From JASGCK01 sp031430035 (GTDB lineage: Bacteria > Pseudomonadota > Gammaproteobacteria > Burkholderiales > Burkholderiaceae_C), in the NCBI GenBank assembly GCA_031430035.1, contig JANPAS010000098.1, forward strand, positions 1 through 47,832: a stretch of DNA of 47,832 bases. The letters are read 5' to 3'. Shown piece by piece: positions 32,995 through 41,232 of this stretch. The notes beneath the pieces were generated by a model. It worked only from the letters and a program-made list of their open reading frames with translations, had not been told where the DNA came from and made no database searches. Both the position numbers and the translations under genes were made by a program. Each line of letters opens with the position of its first letter. Position 1 is the stretch's first letter.

Positions 32995-33420
32995 TTAACC
33001 GTACGTAAATCCAGCAGCGAGAACGCCAGCCATACAAATCGCTTCATCCTCATCCCCCGTACCACCACTTGCGCCTACGGCACCGATGATTGCGCCCGAG
33101 ACATCTTTAATCAGCACTGCGCCTGTCTGCGGTATGAAAGGCAGGTTTGAGACGCTGGCAATCGAGCCGAAAAATACAGGCACGGTTTTAGTCCGCTCCG
33201 CTAGGGCGCGACTATTGCAACTCATACCAATGGAAGCCGCCGCCTTGCCTAGCGCTATATCAAAACGCAGCGCGGTCGCGCCCTCTTCGCGCGCATAAGC
33301 TTTGAGTTGACCTGCACTATCCACAACAGCCACACCCATGGGCGCATAGCCTGATGCTTTGGAATGCGCTAATGCGGCGTCGATGATTTCGTTGGCCTTG
33401 GCCAAGGTGAGTTGGGGCAT
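32995..33420 (-). CDS. GlcG/HbpS-family heme-binding-like protein (DUF336)
   Basis: This 141-residue protein has the whole GlcG/HbpS domain. MGVAVVDSAGQLKAY (28-42) is the first landmark, followed by the ALGKAAASIGM helix. The C-terminal GAVGASGGTGDEDEAICMAG is diagnostic. Family members bind haem or small effectors, or help in coenzyme or glycolate use; function is unsettled. There is no signal peptide, so it should be cytoplasmic. It is read in a different frame from the 3' end of lysA and overlaps it by 52 bases on the same strand, with GGAG about 10 bases before its ATG inside lysA. It converges on the LysR gene with a 12-base gap. Confidence 0.85.
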   Translation of the reverse strand: MPQLTLAKANEIIDAALAHSKASGYAPMGVAVVDSAGQLKAYAREEGATALRFDIALGKAAASIGMSCNSRALAERTKTVPVFFGSIASVSNLPFIPQTGAVLIKDVSGAIIGAVGASGGTGDEDEAICMAGVLAAGFTYG

Positions 33421-34721
33421 AACATTTTCTCCATTTTCATTTGATCTTCAGCAGTTTCACGAATACGAATCAGCGTTGCTGTGTCGCCATCAACCAAGAC
33501 TTCAGCGGCACGACCACGACTGTTGTAGTTACTTGCCATCGCCATGCAATAAGCTCCCGCTGACAGCACGACCAAGAGATCGCCCGCCTTGGCATCAAGT
33601 GCTCTGTCTTTCCCCAACCAGTCGCCGCTTTCGCAGACGGGGCCGACCACGTCATAAAGCATTTCTGCAGAGGCATCGCCTGCAAGCCTTACTGGTTGTG
33701 GCTTGCAGGGCACAATGCCGTGGAAGGCTTGATACATGGCAGGGCGCGGCAAGTCATTCATGGCTGCATCGACGATGCAAAAGTTTTTATCTGAGCCCGT
33801 TTTTGTATAAAGTACTTCGGTTACGCACACACCCGCGTTGCCCACTAACGAGCGGCCTGGCTCAATCATGAGCTGCTTGCTACCAAAACCACGTGCGTCA
33901 ATTTTGGCGAGTAACTGCGCCCACAGCAAATCGGCTTCAGGCGGCGTGTCACCGTTGTAATTGATACCGAGCCCACCACCAAAATCGATGTGATGAATGG
34001 GTATACCCGCTGCTTCTACGCTGGCAACCAAATCCAGCACTCGATCCATGGCATCGAGATAGGGCGTGATGGTGGTGATTTGCGAGCCGATGTGACAGTC
34101 AATGCCAACGACACGAAGACCTTTAAGGGACGCCGCATGGCGATAAGTCGCCAGCGCCTCTTCGTGCGCAATACCGAACTTGTTGCCTTTGAGCCCTGTG
34201 GAAATATAGGGATGCGTTTTAGGATCGACGTTTGGATTGACGCGCAGGCTAATCGGTGCGACTTGTCCCATACTAAGCGCGACTTCATTCAGCACATCGA
34301 GTTCTGGAATACTCTCCACGTTAAAGCATGCGATGCCTGCTTCTAGCGCAAGGCGCATCTCGGCACGAGTTTTACCGACGCCAGAGAAAATAACTTTTAA
34401 AGGGTCTGCCCCCGCCTTCAAAACACGCACCAGCTCGCCCCCAGAGACGATATCGAAACCACAACCGTTTTGTGCAAAGAGTTGCAAAACAGCAAGCGAT
34501 GAGTTGGCTTTCATGGCATAGCAGATCAACGCATTACGCCCTGCAAAGCCACGCTGGTAGGCGCTTAAGCTTGACAACATAGCTGCTTTGGAGTACACGA
34601 ATAGCGGCGTTTGATGCTCCCGTGCAAGTGCCACGAGCGACACGCCTTCTACATGGAGTGCATCATTTTTGTAAGCCACAAAAGGGCTGCCGGGGAGATT
34701 TTGAGAGGACATCGCGGTCAT
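33369..34721 (-). CDS. lysA: Diaminopimelate decarboxylase
   Basis: This 450-residue PLP-dependent fold-type III decarboxylase makes L-lysine from meso-diaminopimelate in the cytoplasm. The PLP-Lys lies in CYAMKANS (about 67-74). The HIGSQ block (about 211-215), the glycine-rich GGGLGI phosphate loop, the EPGRS motif, and CESGD (catalytic Cys region) are all present. The last 30 or so residues, after the usual end near RIRETAEDQ, extend the protein and overlap the next gene by 52 bases. The ATG shares an A with the lptM stop (TAATG), giving the lptM-lysA coupling common in betaproteobacteria. A second in-frame ATG three codons later is also possible. Confidence 0.94.
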   Translation of the reverse strand: MTAMSSQNLPGSPFVAYKNDALHVEGVSLVALAREHQTPLFVYSKAAMLSSLSAYQRGFAGRNALICYAMKANSSLAVLQLFAQNGCGFDIVSGGELVRVLKAGADPLKVIFSGVGKTRAEMRLALEAGIACFNVESIPELDVLNEVALSMGQVAPISLRVNPNVDPKTHPYISTGLKGNKFGIAHEEALATYRHAASLKGLRVVGIDCHIGSQITTITPYLDAMDRVLDLVASVEAAGIPIHHIDFGGGLGINYNGDTPPEADLLWAQLLAKIDARGFGSKQLMIEPGRSLVGNAGVCVTEVLYTKTGSDKNFCIVDAAMNDLPRPAMYQAFHGIVPCKPQPVRLAGDASAEMLYDVVGPVCESGDWLGKDRALDAKAGDLLVVLSAGAYCMAMASNYNSRGRAAEVLVDGDTATLIRIRETAEDQMKMEKMLCPNSPWPRPTKSSTPH

Positions 34722-34843
34722 TATTTAGAAGGCACGGTGGGTGCAGGAGTAATAGGAGGCGCAGGCAAATACAAATTACCTTTTTGTCCGCAGGCTGCCA
34801 TCAAACAAAAAGCAATCAGCACGCCTAAAATGATTTTTTTCAT
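34721..34843 (-). CDS. lptM: LptM-like (YifL) small lipoprotein
   Basis: This 40-residue lipoprotein is easily missed because of its size. It has a short signal peptide (MKKIILGVLIAFCLMAA), a lipobox ending at Cys18, and then the family motif CGQKGNLYLP (usual form CGQKGPLYLP), followed by a Pro-rich tail. In enterobacteria LptM binds the LptDE translocon and helps its oxidative maturation in the outer membrane. It sits directly upstream of lysA and divergent from cyaY, the arrangement conserved in many betaproteobacteria, which supports the call. Only 12 bases separate its start from the cyaY start. Confidence 0.9.
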   Translation of the reverse strand: MKKIILGVLIAFCLMAACGQKGNLYLPAPPITPAPTVPSK

Positions 34844-34855
34844 GTGGAAATTGTA

Positions 34856-35203
34856 ATGACACAATCTTTGACGGACATTGAATACCTAAATCATGCGGAA
34901 GCAGCACTTGCCAGCTTAGAGCGCAACTGTGATCGTTTGAACGACAACACGGATACCGACATTGACAATCAGCGTACGGGCGGCATGGTGACAATGACCT
35001 TCACCAATAAAAGTCAAATCATCATCAATCTACAAAAACCACTGCAAGAAATTTGGTTAGCCGCCAAGGCGGGTGGTTTCCATTACAAATTTGATGTGGC
35101 AAGTCAGACATGGCGTGACACCAAACAGGCAACCGAACTGTTTGCCGATGTCAGTCGCTATGCCAGCGAGCAATCTGGCGCTACGCTGACTTTTAATTTC
35201 TAA
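34856..35203 (+). CDS. cyaY: Frataxin-like iron donor protein CyaY
   Basis: This 115-residue frataxin homologue binds iron through an acidic helix and regulates the IscS/IscU iron-sulfur assembly machine. The N-terminal helix DIEYLNHAEAALASLE and the acidic patch NDNTDTDIDNQRTGGMVTM match the family, as do INLQKPLQEIWLAAK and GGFHYKFD. The ATG at 34856 was chosen over an upstream in-frame GTG because it starts right at the conserved helix. It is divergent from lptM with only 12 bases between. TAAAAT at 34826-34831, inside lptM, could be its -10. Its 3' end overlaps the convergent mrcA gene by 11 bases. Confidence 0.92.
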   Translation: MTQSLTDIEYLNHAEAALASLERNCDRLNDNTDTDIDNQRTGGMVTMTFTNKSQIIINLQKPLQEIWLAAKAGGFHYKFDVASQTWRDTKQATELFADVSRYASEQSGATLTFNF

Positions 35204-37556
35204 ACAAATCCAAAATACTCTTGCGCTCTTGCTCGCCACTAGGTTTATTCGAAGCAGCGTCTTTATTGGCTTCCAATCCTAAACTGCTCACGCCTGCATT
35301 CTTGGTGAACTCGTCGTAAAACCACTCTCCGCCGCGGTTGACCACTCCTTCTGGTGCGGACACTTCGGCTGGTACGGTCCCTTTGAGCGCCGTTTGCATA
35401 AAGCCAATCCAGACAGGAAGGCTGAGGCCACCGCCCGTTTCGCGATCGCCGAGGCTCTTGGGACTGTCATAGCCAATCCACGTGATAGCTGTTACTGTGG
35501 CGTTATAGCCTGCAAACCAAGCGTCGTGTGAATCGTTGGTTGTACCCGTCTTGCCGTAAATATCATCACGCTTGAGCTGCACGCGCGCCTTAGCCGCTGT
35601 GCCCGACCTTGTCACCTCCTGCAACAAAGATGTCATAACAAACGCGTTGCGCGCATCAATAGCACGCTGCGATTCTTGAATCGCTTTAGGTGCAACCTCA
35701 ACCAACGTCTTACCGCGCTCATCCGTAATTTTTTGAATCAGCCATGGCGTGGTTAAGTAACCACCATTGGCAAAAACCGAATAAGCCGATGCCATTTGCA
35801 TAGGAGTCACGGAGCCTGCGCCAAGCGCCATCGTCAAATACGGCGGGTGCTTGTCTTCATCAAAACCGAACCGTGTGATCCACTCCTGAGCCGTTTTAGC
35901 ACCCGTGGCTTGCAGCACGCGGATGGAGATCATGTTTTTGGATTGCGCAAGGCCTCGGCGCAACGTCATAGGGCCTTCAAACTTGCCATCGTAATTTTTA
36001 GGCTCCCACGCTTGCCCGCCCGTAACGCCTGCATCAAAAAAGAGCGGTGCATCATTCACGATAGTCGCTGGCGTAAACCCTCGCTCTAAAGCCGCCGAAT
36101 AAATAAAAGGCTTAAAGCTAGAACCCGGCTGACGCCACGCTTGAGTCACGTGGTTGAATTTGCTCTTAGCAAAATCGAAACCGCCAACCAACGCTTGAAT
36201 CGCGCCATCTTTTGGATTCATGGCCACAAACGCACCTTCGACTTCAGGCAATTGCGTAATGTCCCAGCCCTTCTTCGCGTTTTGAATCACACGAATCACT
36301 GCACCGCGTTTGATTTTTATTTTGGCACTCGCATTGGCTGCCAAACCAGACTGGGCGGGCTTTAGTCCATCGCCCACAATTTCAATCGTCTCGCCATTAC
36401 TGCGTTCAGCGACAATTTTTTTAGGATTGACTTCTAACACGACCGCCGCATACACATCACCATTGTCAGGATGATCTTGCAAGGCTTCTAGTACGTCTTC
36501 AGCTAGTTGCTTTGGATCGTTTGAAAGATCCACAAACTCCTCAGGGCCACGGTACACCTGGCGGCGCTCGTAGTCCATGATGCCCGCCCGTAGCGATTTG
36601 TAAGCTGCAATTTGCTGCTCGGCTTTAATGGTGGTGTAGACGTTTAAACCGCGTGTGTAGGTCTGATCACCGTACTGAGCAAAAATCAATTGACGCGCCA
36701 TTTCAGCCACGTACTCAGACGGCACTTCGGATGCAATGCCGCCTTGTTTGATTTGCAGCGACTCCTGTTTAGCAGCCTCCATTTGTGCCGTTGTAATAAA
36801 GCCCTGCCCCTCCATGCGCTCCAAAATATAGAGTTGACGCGATCTTGCGCGCTTAGGGTTACTGATGGGGTTGTACGCCGAAGGCGCTTTAGGAAGCCCG
36901 GCCAGCATGGCGGCTTCAGCAATCGTGATGTCCTTAATTGGTTTCCCAAAATATGCCTCAGAAGCAGCCGCAAAGCCATACGCCCTGTGGCCTAGAAAGA
37001 TTTGATTCATGTAGATTTCAAGAATCTGATCCTTGCTAAGGCCCGCTTCTAACTTAAAGGTAAGCAGCAATTCATAAATTTTTCGCGTAAAAGTTTTTTC
37101 GGTGCTGAGGTAAACATTCCGCGCCACCTGCATCGTAATTGTCGAAGCGCCTTGGCTTTTAGCGCGCCAAAGATTAGCAAGACCCGCACGCATCACGCCA
37201 ATGTAGTCCACGCCGCCATGCTCGTAAAAACGCGCATCTTCAATAGCAAGCACCGCGTCCTTCATAACCTTGGGCATGTCTTTAATGCGTGTCAAGTTGC
37301 GCCGCTCCTCGCCAAACTCACCAATGATCAAGCCTTCGCTTGAGTAAATACGCAGTGGCAATTTAGGGCGGTAATCCGATAGCTCGCTAATATCTGGCAA
37401 GTTAGGGTACGCCACCGCCAGTGCAATACACACAAAGAAGGCAAGCGCCGCTAGGCCAGCTGTAGCGAGACCTGCCAAGGTGATCGCCATGCGCGGCAGC
37501 CAACCTAGTGCATTGTATTTTTCACGTAATGATTGACGCTCGGCAAAGGTACTCAT
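35193..37556 (-). CDS. mrcA: Penicillin-binding protein 1A, bifunctional
   Basis: This 787-residue class A PBP polymerises and cross-links peptidoglycan in the periplasm. It has a short cytoplasmic head, one membrane segment (about 24-48), and a glycosyltransferase domain with catalytic E106 in AIEDARFYEHGGVD and the GASTITMQ and KRKI-like motifs. Between the two enzymatic domains is the usual ODD/PCB_OB-type insertion. The transpeptidase domain has the SxxK of GSSFKPF, SxN in SKNMIS and KTGTTNDSHDAWF. All catalytic motifs are present. It is convergent with cyaY and one base upstream of trpS on the same strand. The family length is usual. Confidence 0.94.
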   Translation of the reverse strand: MSTFAERQSLREKYNALGWLPRMAITLAGLATAGLAALAFFVCIALAVAYPNLPDISELSDYRPKLPLRIYSSEGLIIGEFGEERRNLTRIKDMPKVMKDAVLAIEDARFYEHGGVDYIGVMRAGLANLWRAKSQGASTITMQVARNVYLSTEKTFTRKIYELLLTFKLEAGLSKDQILEIYMNQIFLGHRAYGFAAASEAYFGKPIKDITIAEAAMLAGLPKAPSAYNPISNPKRARSRQLYILERMEGQGFITTAQMEAAKQESLQIKQGGIASEVPSEYVAEMARQLIFAQYGDQTYTRGLNVYTTIKAEQQIAAYKSLRAGIMDYERRQVYRGPEEFVDLSNDPKQLAEDVLEALQDHPDNGDVYAAVVLEVNPKKIVAERSNGETIEIVGDGLKPAQSGLAANASAKIKIKRGAVIRVIQNAKKGWDITQLPEVEGAFVAMNPKDGAIQALVGGFDFAKSKFNHVTQAWRQPGSSFKPFIYSAALERGFTPATIVNDAPLFFDAGVTGGQAWEPKNYDGKFEGPMTLRRGLAQSKNMISIRVLQATGAKTAQEWITRFGFDEDKHPPYLTMALGAGSVTPMQMASAYSVFANGGYLTTPWLIQKITDERGKTLVEVAPKAIQESQRAIDARNAFVMTSLLQEVTRSGTAAKARVQLKRDDIYGKTGTTNDSHDAWFAGYNATVTAITWIGYDSPKSLGDRETGGGLSLPVWIGFMQTALKGTVPAEVSAPEGVVNRGGEWFYDEFTKNAGVSSLGLEANKDAASNKPSGEQERKSILDLFRN

Positions 37557-37557
37557 A

Positions 37558-38766
37558 TTAGTAATTTAACCCCATCGCTGTACGCACATCCGTCATCGTC
37601 TCGCGCGCTGTGATGCGCGCGCGCTGTGTTCCCGCATCCACAATCTCACGCACAATTTTCAGATTCGCCACATACGGCGCTGCACGATCCAACATGGGTT
37701 GTTGCTCTTTCAAAATCGCATCAATCACAGGCTTCTTGCAAGTGAGGCAACCGAACTCGGCATTCTTACAGCCGTGATTCGCCCAGTCCTGCGTCGGTTT
37801 ATCGGAATACACCAAATGAAATTGCCACACGGGGCATTTGTTTGGATCGCCTTTGTCGGTCAGTTTGACTCGTGCAGGGTCGGTCGGCATAGTGCGCACT
37901 TTTTGATCAATGCTCTTGGCATCCTCACGGATTGCAATCGAATTACCGTAACTCTTGCTCATCTTCTGCCCATCTAGTCCTGGCAGCTTGCTGGCTTTGG
38001 TGAGCAAAACTTGTGGCTCTGGCAAGATGGTTTTACCTGTACCTCTGAACCAACCTGTTAAGCGCTCGCGCTCGTCGCTGTTCAGCAGCGGCGTGCTGCC
38101 CACAAAGCCAAGCGCACCTTCCAAGGCTTTTTGGTCGCCTGTTTCTTGAAACGCCTTGCGCGATTTTTCTAAACGCTTGGCGGCATCTTTGCCGAGCTTC
38201 TCAAGCGTTGCCGCCAAGAGCGCTTCAAAGTTTGCCTCGCGTCCATACAGATGGTTGAAGCGCCGCGCGGCTTCGCGTGTCAGCTCCACATGACTGGCTT
38301 GGTCTTCGCCCACAGGCACGTACTTGGCCTTGTAAATCAAGATGTCAGCGGCTTGCAAAAGCGGATAACCCAAGAAACCATACGTCGATAAATCTTTATC
38401 TTTTAATTTTTCCTGCTGATCTTTGTAGGTCGGTACACGTTCCAGCCAGCTCATCGGCGTACCCATGGCGAGTAGCGTAAACAGTTCGGCGTGCTCAGGG
38501 ATTCGGCTTTGCAAAAAGAGTGTGCACTTATCAGGATCGAGGCCGCACGCTAGCCAGTCAATCACCATCTCAAAGACGTATTTTTCCATCACATCACGGG
38601 ACTCGTAATGCGTGGTCAGCGCGTGCCAGTCAGCCACAAAAAAATAGCACTCGTGCTGATGCTGCAGCTCCACCCAGTTTTTAATCGCACCGTGATAGTG
38701 ACCCAAATGCAAAGCACCCGTGGGACGCATGCCTGACAAAACTCGTTCTTTGTTCATCTTTGTCAT
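37558..38766 (-). CDS. trpS: Tryptophanyl-tRNA synthetase
   Basis: This 402-residue class I synthetase charges tRNA-Trp. The HIGH box is HLGH at residues 20-23, and the KMSKS box is in GQKMSKSYGN (about 268). It is longer than the 334-residue E. coli enzyme, with an insertion including a Cys-containing segment (CKNAEFGCLTCKK) late in the protein, which fits the long betaproteobacterial form. A second ATG at residue 4 is possible. It lies 4 bases after the M50 protease gene and 1 base before mrcA, suggesting one transcript with the PHP, M50 and mrcA genes. Confidence 0.95.
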   Translation of the reverse strand: MTKMNKERVLSGMRPTGALHLGHYHGAIKNWVELQHQHECYFFVADWHALTTHYESRDVMEKYVFEMVIDWLACGLDPDKCTLFLQSRIPEHAELFTLLAMGTPMSWLERVPTYKDQQEKLKDKDLSTYGFLGYPLLQAADILIYKAKYVPVGEDQASHVELTREAARRFNHLYGREANFEALLAATLEKLGKDAAKRLEKSRKAFQETGDQKALEGALGFVGSTPLLNSDERERLTGWFRGTGKTILPEPQVLLTKASKLPGLDGQKMSKSYGNSIAIREDAKSIDQKVRTMPTDPARVKLTDKGDPNKCPVWQFHLVYSDKPTQDWANHGCKNAEFGCLTCKKPVIDAILKEQQPMLDRAAPYVANLKIVREIVDAGTQRARITARETMTDVRTAMGLNY

Positions 38767-38770
38767 ATCT

Positions 38771-39445
38771 CTAATTCGTTTTCGCTAAATACCGCAAAGG
38801 TGATAACACCAACTCTAAAAAATCATACGTCAAACCCATCACGGGCGACATCCAAATCGTATTGATGATGCCAGCAATCACCAAGCCCATCACAATAAAA
38901 AAGCCCCAAGGCTCAACACGCGAGACTTGATATGAATATGGGTAAGGTAAGAGTCCAACAAGAATACGTCCACCATCTAGCGGTGGCAGCGGAAAGAGGT
39001 TAAACGCAAACATCACGGCGTTCGTCAAAATACCTGCCTTACACATGGCAAAAAAGAACTTATCTTGCACGCCAACGATTAACAGCACATACAGCAAGAT
39101 GCCCCAAAGCACCGCCTGTGCAAGGTTAGAGGCAGGCCCAGCCAGAGCCACCCACACCATATCGCGCTTGGGGTTGTGGAGTCGTCCAAAGTTCACAGGC
39201 ACAGGCTTGGCATAGCCAAACAAGAACGCACCGCTGGTTGCAAAGTAGAGCAAGAGCGGCATCGCAATTGTGCCCATTGGGTCGATGTGTTTGAGTGGAT
39301 TGAGCGTCACGCGCCCCAGAACATAGGCCGTGTTGTCGCCCAGCCGTAGGGCGGCGTAGCCATGCGCTGCTTCGTGCAGCGTAATCGCCAACAACACGGG
39401 CAAAGCGTAAATCAGAACGGTAGAGAGAATGTGGGTGAAATCCAT
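38771..39445 (-). CDS. M50-family site-2-like zinc metalloprotease
   Basis: This 224-residue polytopic membrane protein has the zinc-binding HEAAH at residues 24-28 in the first helix and a late DGGRIL segment, whose Asp is the third ligand of site-2-type proteases. Hydrophobic helices flank both. The short form without a PDZ domain is frequent in betaproteobacteria next to trpS, and its substrate is unknown. It lies 6 bases after the PHP phosphoesterase gene and 4 bases before trpS. The catalytic residues are intact, so it should be an active intramembrane protease. Confidence 0.9.
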   Translation of the reverse strand: MDFTHILSTVLIYALPVLLAITLHEAAHGYAALRLGDNTAYVLGRVTLNPLKHIDPMGTIAMPLLLYFATSGAFLFGYAKPVPVNFGRLHNPKRDMVWVALAGPASNLAQAVLWGILLYVLLIVGVQDKFFFAMCKAGILTNAVMFAFNLFPLPPLDGGRILVGLLPYPYSYQVSRVEPWGFFIVMGLVIAGIINTIWMSPVMGLTYDFLELVLSPLRYLAKTN

Positions 39446-39451
39446 AACTAT

Positions 39452-40327
39452 TTAAGCAATCCTATCTTCCAAAAGTTCCCACACAGGCGTTAGCGAGCCC
39501 ACCAAATCGGGCAATGTGCCAAGGTCAATGCGGCTTTCGTCTGGTGAGTGGAAATCACTCCCCTTTGAAGCCGCCAACTTAAATTCTTTAGCCATATCCG
39601 CGTAGATCACGTACTCGGCCTCAGAGTGACTGCCCGTGACCACTTCCACGCCGCGTCCACCAAAATTTTTAAAATCAGTAAACAGCGCGTACTCTTCGTT
39701 CGAGCTAAAACCGTAACGCCCCGGATGTGCAATCACCGCTTCGCCGCTTGCTTCCACTATCCACTTCACCGCGTCTTTGAGCTTCGCCCAGCGGTGCGGC
39801 ACGAAACCTGGTTTGCCTTCGGTTAAGTATTTACGAAACACCGAGTTGGTATCAGGGCATACGCCACTTGCGACCAAATGCCGCGCAAAATGCGAGCGCG
39901 AAATCAAATCAGGATTGCCCACGTATTTGAGTGCGCCCTCAAACGCGCCTTTGATGCCCACTTTGGCGAGGCCATCCGACATCTCGTGCGCACGCTCCAA
40001 ACGCCCGCCTCTGACGGAAGCCAAGCCCGCTATGAGCTGCGGGTTAGTTTCATCAAATCCAAGACCCACGATGTGAACGGTTTTATCGGCAAACGTCACC
40101 GAAATTTCCACGCCCGTCAGGTAATTCATGCCATTGGCTTTAGCAGCAGCGCGAGCTCGAGCGATTCCGCCCAGCTCGTCGTGATCGGTCAGTGCCCAGA
40201 GTTCCACGCCGTTTTTAGCAGCACGTTCGGCCACCGCTTCGGGCGTGAGCGTGCCGTCAGACACGACTGAGTGGCAATGCAAGTCAGCATTGATCAGATT
40301 GGATCTAGTGAGATTGGCAGTAGTCAT
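39452..40327 (-). CDS. PHP-domain phosphoesterase (RNase AM / YciV family)
   Basis: This 291-residue PHP phosphoesterase has metal-binding motifs ADLHCHSVVSDG (about 14-25), the LTDHDELGG block (about 46-54), the HPGRYGFS loop and GSDFHSPDE near the C-terminus. E. coli YciV (RNase AM) trims 5' ends of RNA and also hydrolyses 3',5'-bisphosphate nucleotides; a homologue from another betaproteobacterium has the bisphosphatase activity. The ATG at 40327 overlaps the stop of the Dyp peroxidase gene as ATGA and starts near the first motif; the longer frame was not used. The usual neighbour, a Sua5/YciO-type gene, is absent between it and the M50 protease. Confidence 0.88.
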   Translation of the reverse strand: MTTANLTRSNLINADLHCHSVVSDGTLTPEAVAERAAKNGVELWALTDHDELGGIARARAAAKANGMNYLTGVEISVTFADKTVHIVGLGFDETNPQLIAGLASVRGGRLERAHEMSDGLAKVGIKGAFEGALKYVGNPDLISRSHFARHLVASGVCPDTNSVFRKYLTEGKPGFVPHRWAKLKDAVKWIVEASGEAVIAHPGRYGFSSNEEYALFTDFKNFGGRGVEVVTGSHSEAEYVIYADMAKEFKLAASKGSDFHSPDESRIDLGTLPDLVGSLTPVWELLEDRIA

Positions 40328-41232
40328 ACACTCATTATCGCGGGCGGACACCAAAAATAAGACGTGCTCATGGGTTTGGAAAACTGAAACAAACCATCCA
40401 CCACGCCGTCGTCCAAACCCGCCATACGGCGCATTTGCGCCTCAAAGGCATCGAAAGATTTGCCAAACGCTGCAAACATCAAGCCCGAACTTTTGTCGCC
40501 CACTTGCTCACTGCGCCACGGCATTGAGCGGCGTAGTACAAAGGCTTCGGGGTCAAAGTCTTCCTGCGCTGTGCGCCGTACATGTGCCGAAGCAGGCGCA
40601 CCCTCTAACTCTTCGTTATCTGATCGGCGGCGACCTATGGCGTGGTCTTGTTCATGCGTTGTCATGGCACCAAAGGCTTGCCAGTCGTGCTGCCAGCGCT
40701 GGATGGCTAAAAAACTAGAGCCATTTAAAACAGGATCCGCGCTTTGCAAAAAGGCCGCAGAGCGAGCCGCCGCGCCATGTGGATTTTCTGTGCCATCCTC
40801 ATAGCCCGTGAGATCGCGTGCGGTTTTATCTTTGCCAAGGGTGTGCTTAAACGCCGCAACTGATTCGTGCAGCACAAAAGCATTTCTCAATTGCTTGATA
40901 AGCTTTTGCTCTAACAGCCTCAGTGCCTGTGCGTTATCACCGCGCAGCCAGAGCAAAAGCGCAGCAGGATGAGATGGAATCACGATTTTTGATGTTGTTC
41001 GCAAAGCTTCAAATTCACGCAAACTAGCTACCGCGTAACCCACAGCCCGCGCGGCCTCTAGGCCAATACCAACCACAACGTCCAACTGACGTGGCTTAGG
41101 GGCAAGGGTACTGAGCGCTAACCGAATATCCGCCGCACTTGCGCCACGCTTAAGGTCGAAAAAGACGTAACGACCAAAGCGCGGAACTTCGGCAAGAATG
41201 CCTGCTTGAAAATTAGCCAAGAACGACCTCAC
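40324..41232 (-). CDS. Dyp-type heme peroxidase
   Basis: This 302-residue protein has the Dyp motif GYEDG at 143-147 (usual form GxxDG) with catalytic Asp D146, the proximal haem ligand H217 in SAHVRR and a distal Arg in FVLRRSM (R234 or R235). These are the residues needed for haem peroxidase activity; members act on dyes and lignin phenolics or deferrochelate haem. No signal peptide is seen, so it may be cytoplasmic or packed in encapsulin-like shells (no encapsulin gene here). The frame begins with GTG at 41232, overlapping miaB by 20 bases; TTG at 41220 after GAGG is another option. Role here is unknown. Confidence 0.9.
   Translation of the reverse strand: MRSFLANFQAGILAEVPRFGRYVFFDLKRGASAADIRLALSTLAPKPRQLDVVVGIGLEAARAVGYAVASLREFEALRTTSKIVIPSHPAALLLWLRGDNAQALRLLEQKLIKQLRNAFVLHESVAAFKHTLGKDKTARDLTGYEDGTENPHGAAARSAAFLQSADPVLNGSSFLAIQRWQHDWQAFGAMTTHEQDHAIGRRRSDNEELEGAPASAHVRRTAQEDFDPEAFVLRRSMPWRSEQVGDKSSGLMFAAFGKSFDAFEAQMRRMAGLDDGVVDGLFQFSKPMSTSYFWCPPAIMSV

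Noticed and set aside
33359..33871. A 170-codon open frame on the plus strand
   Set aside because: Antisense to lysA and the GlcG-like gene, Arg/His-rich with no recognisable motif.
41213..41232. Frameshift joining miaB and the Dyp peroxidase gene
   Set aside because: Both proteins are complete with their own motifs; the 20-base overlap is an ordinary gene overlap.
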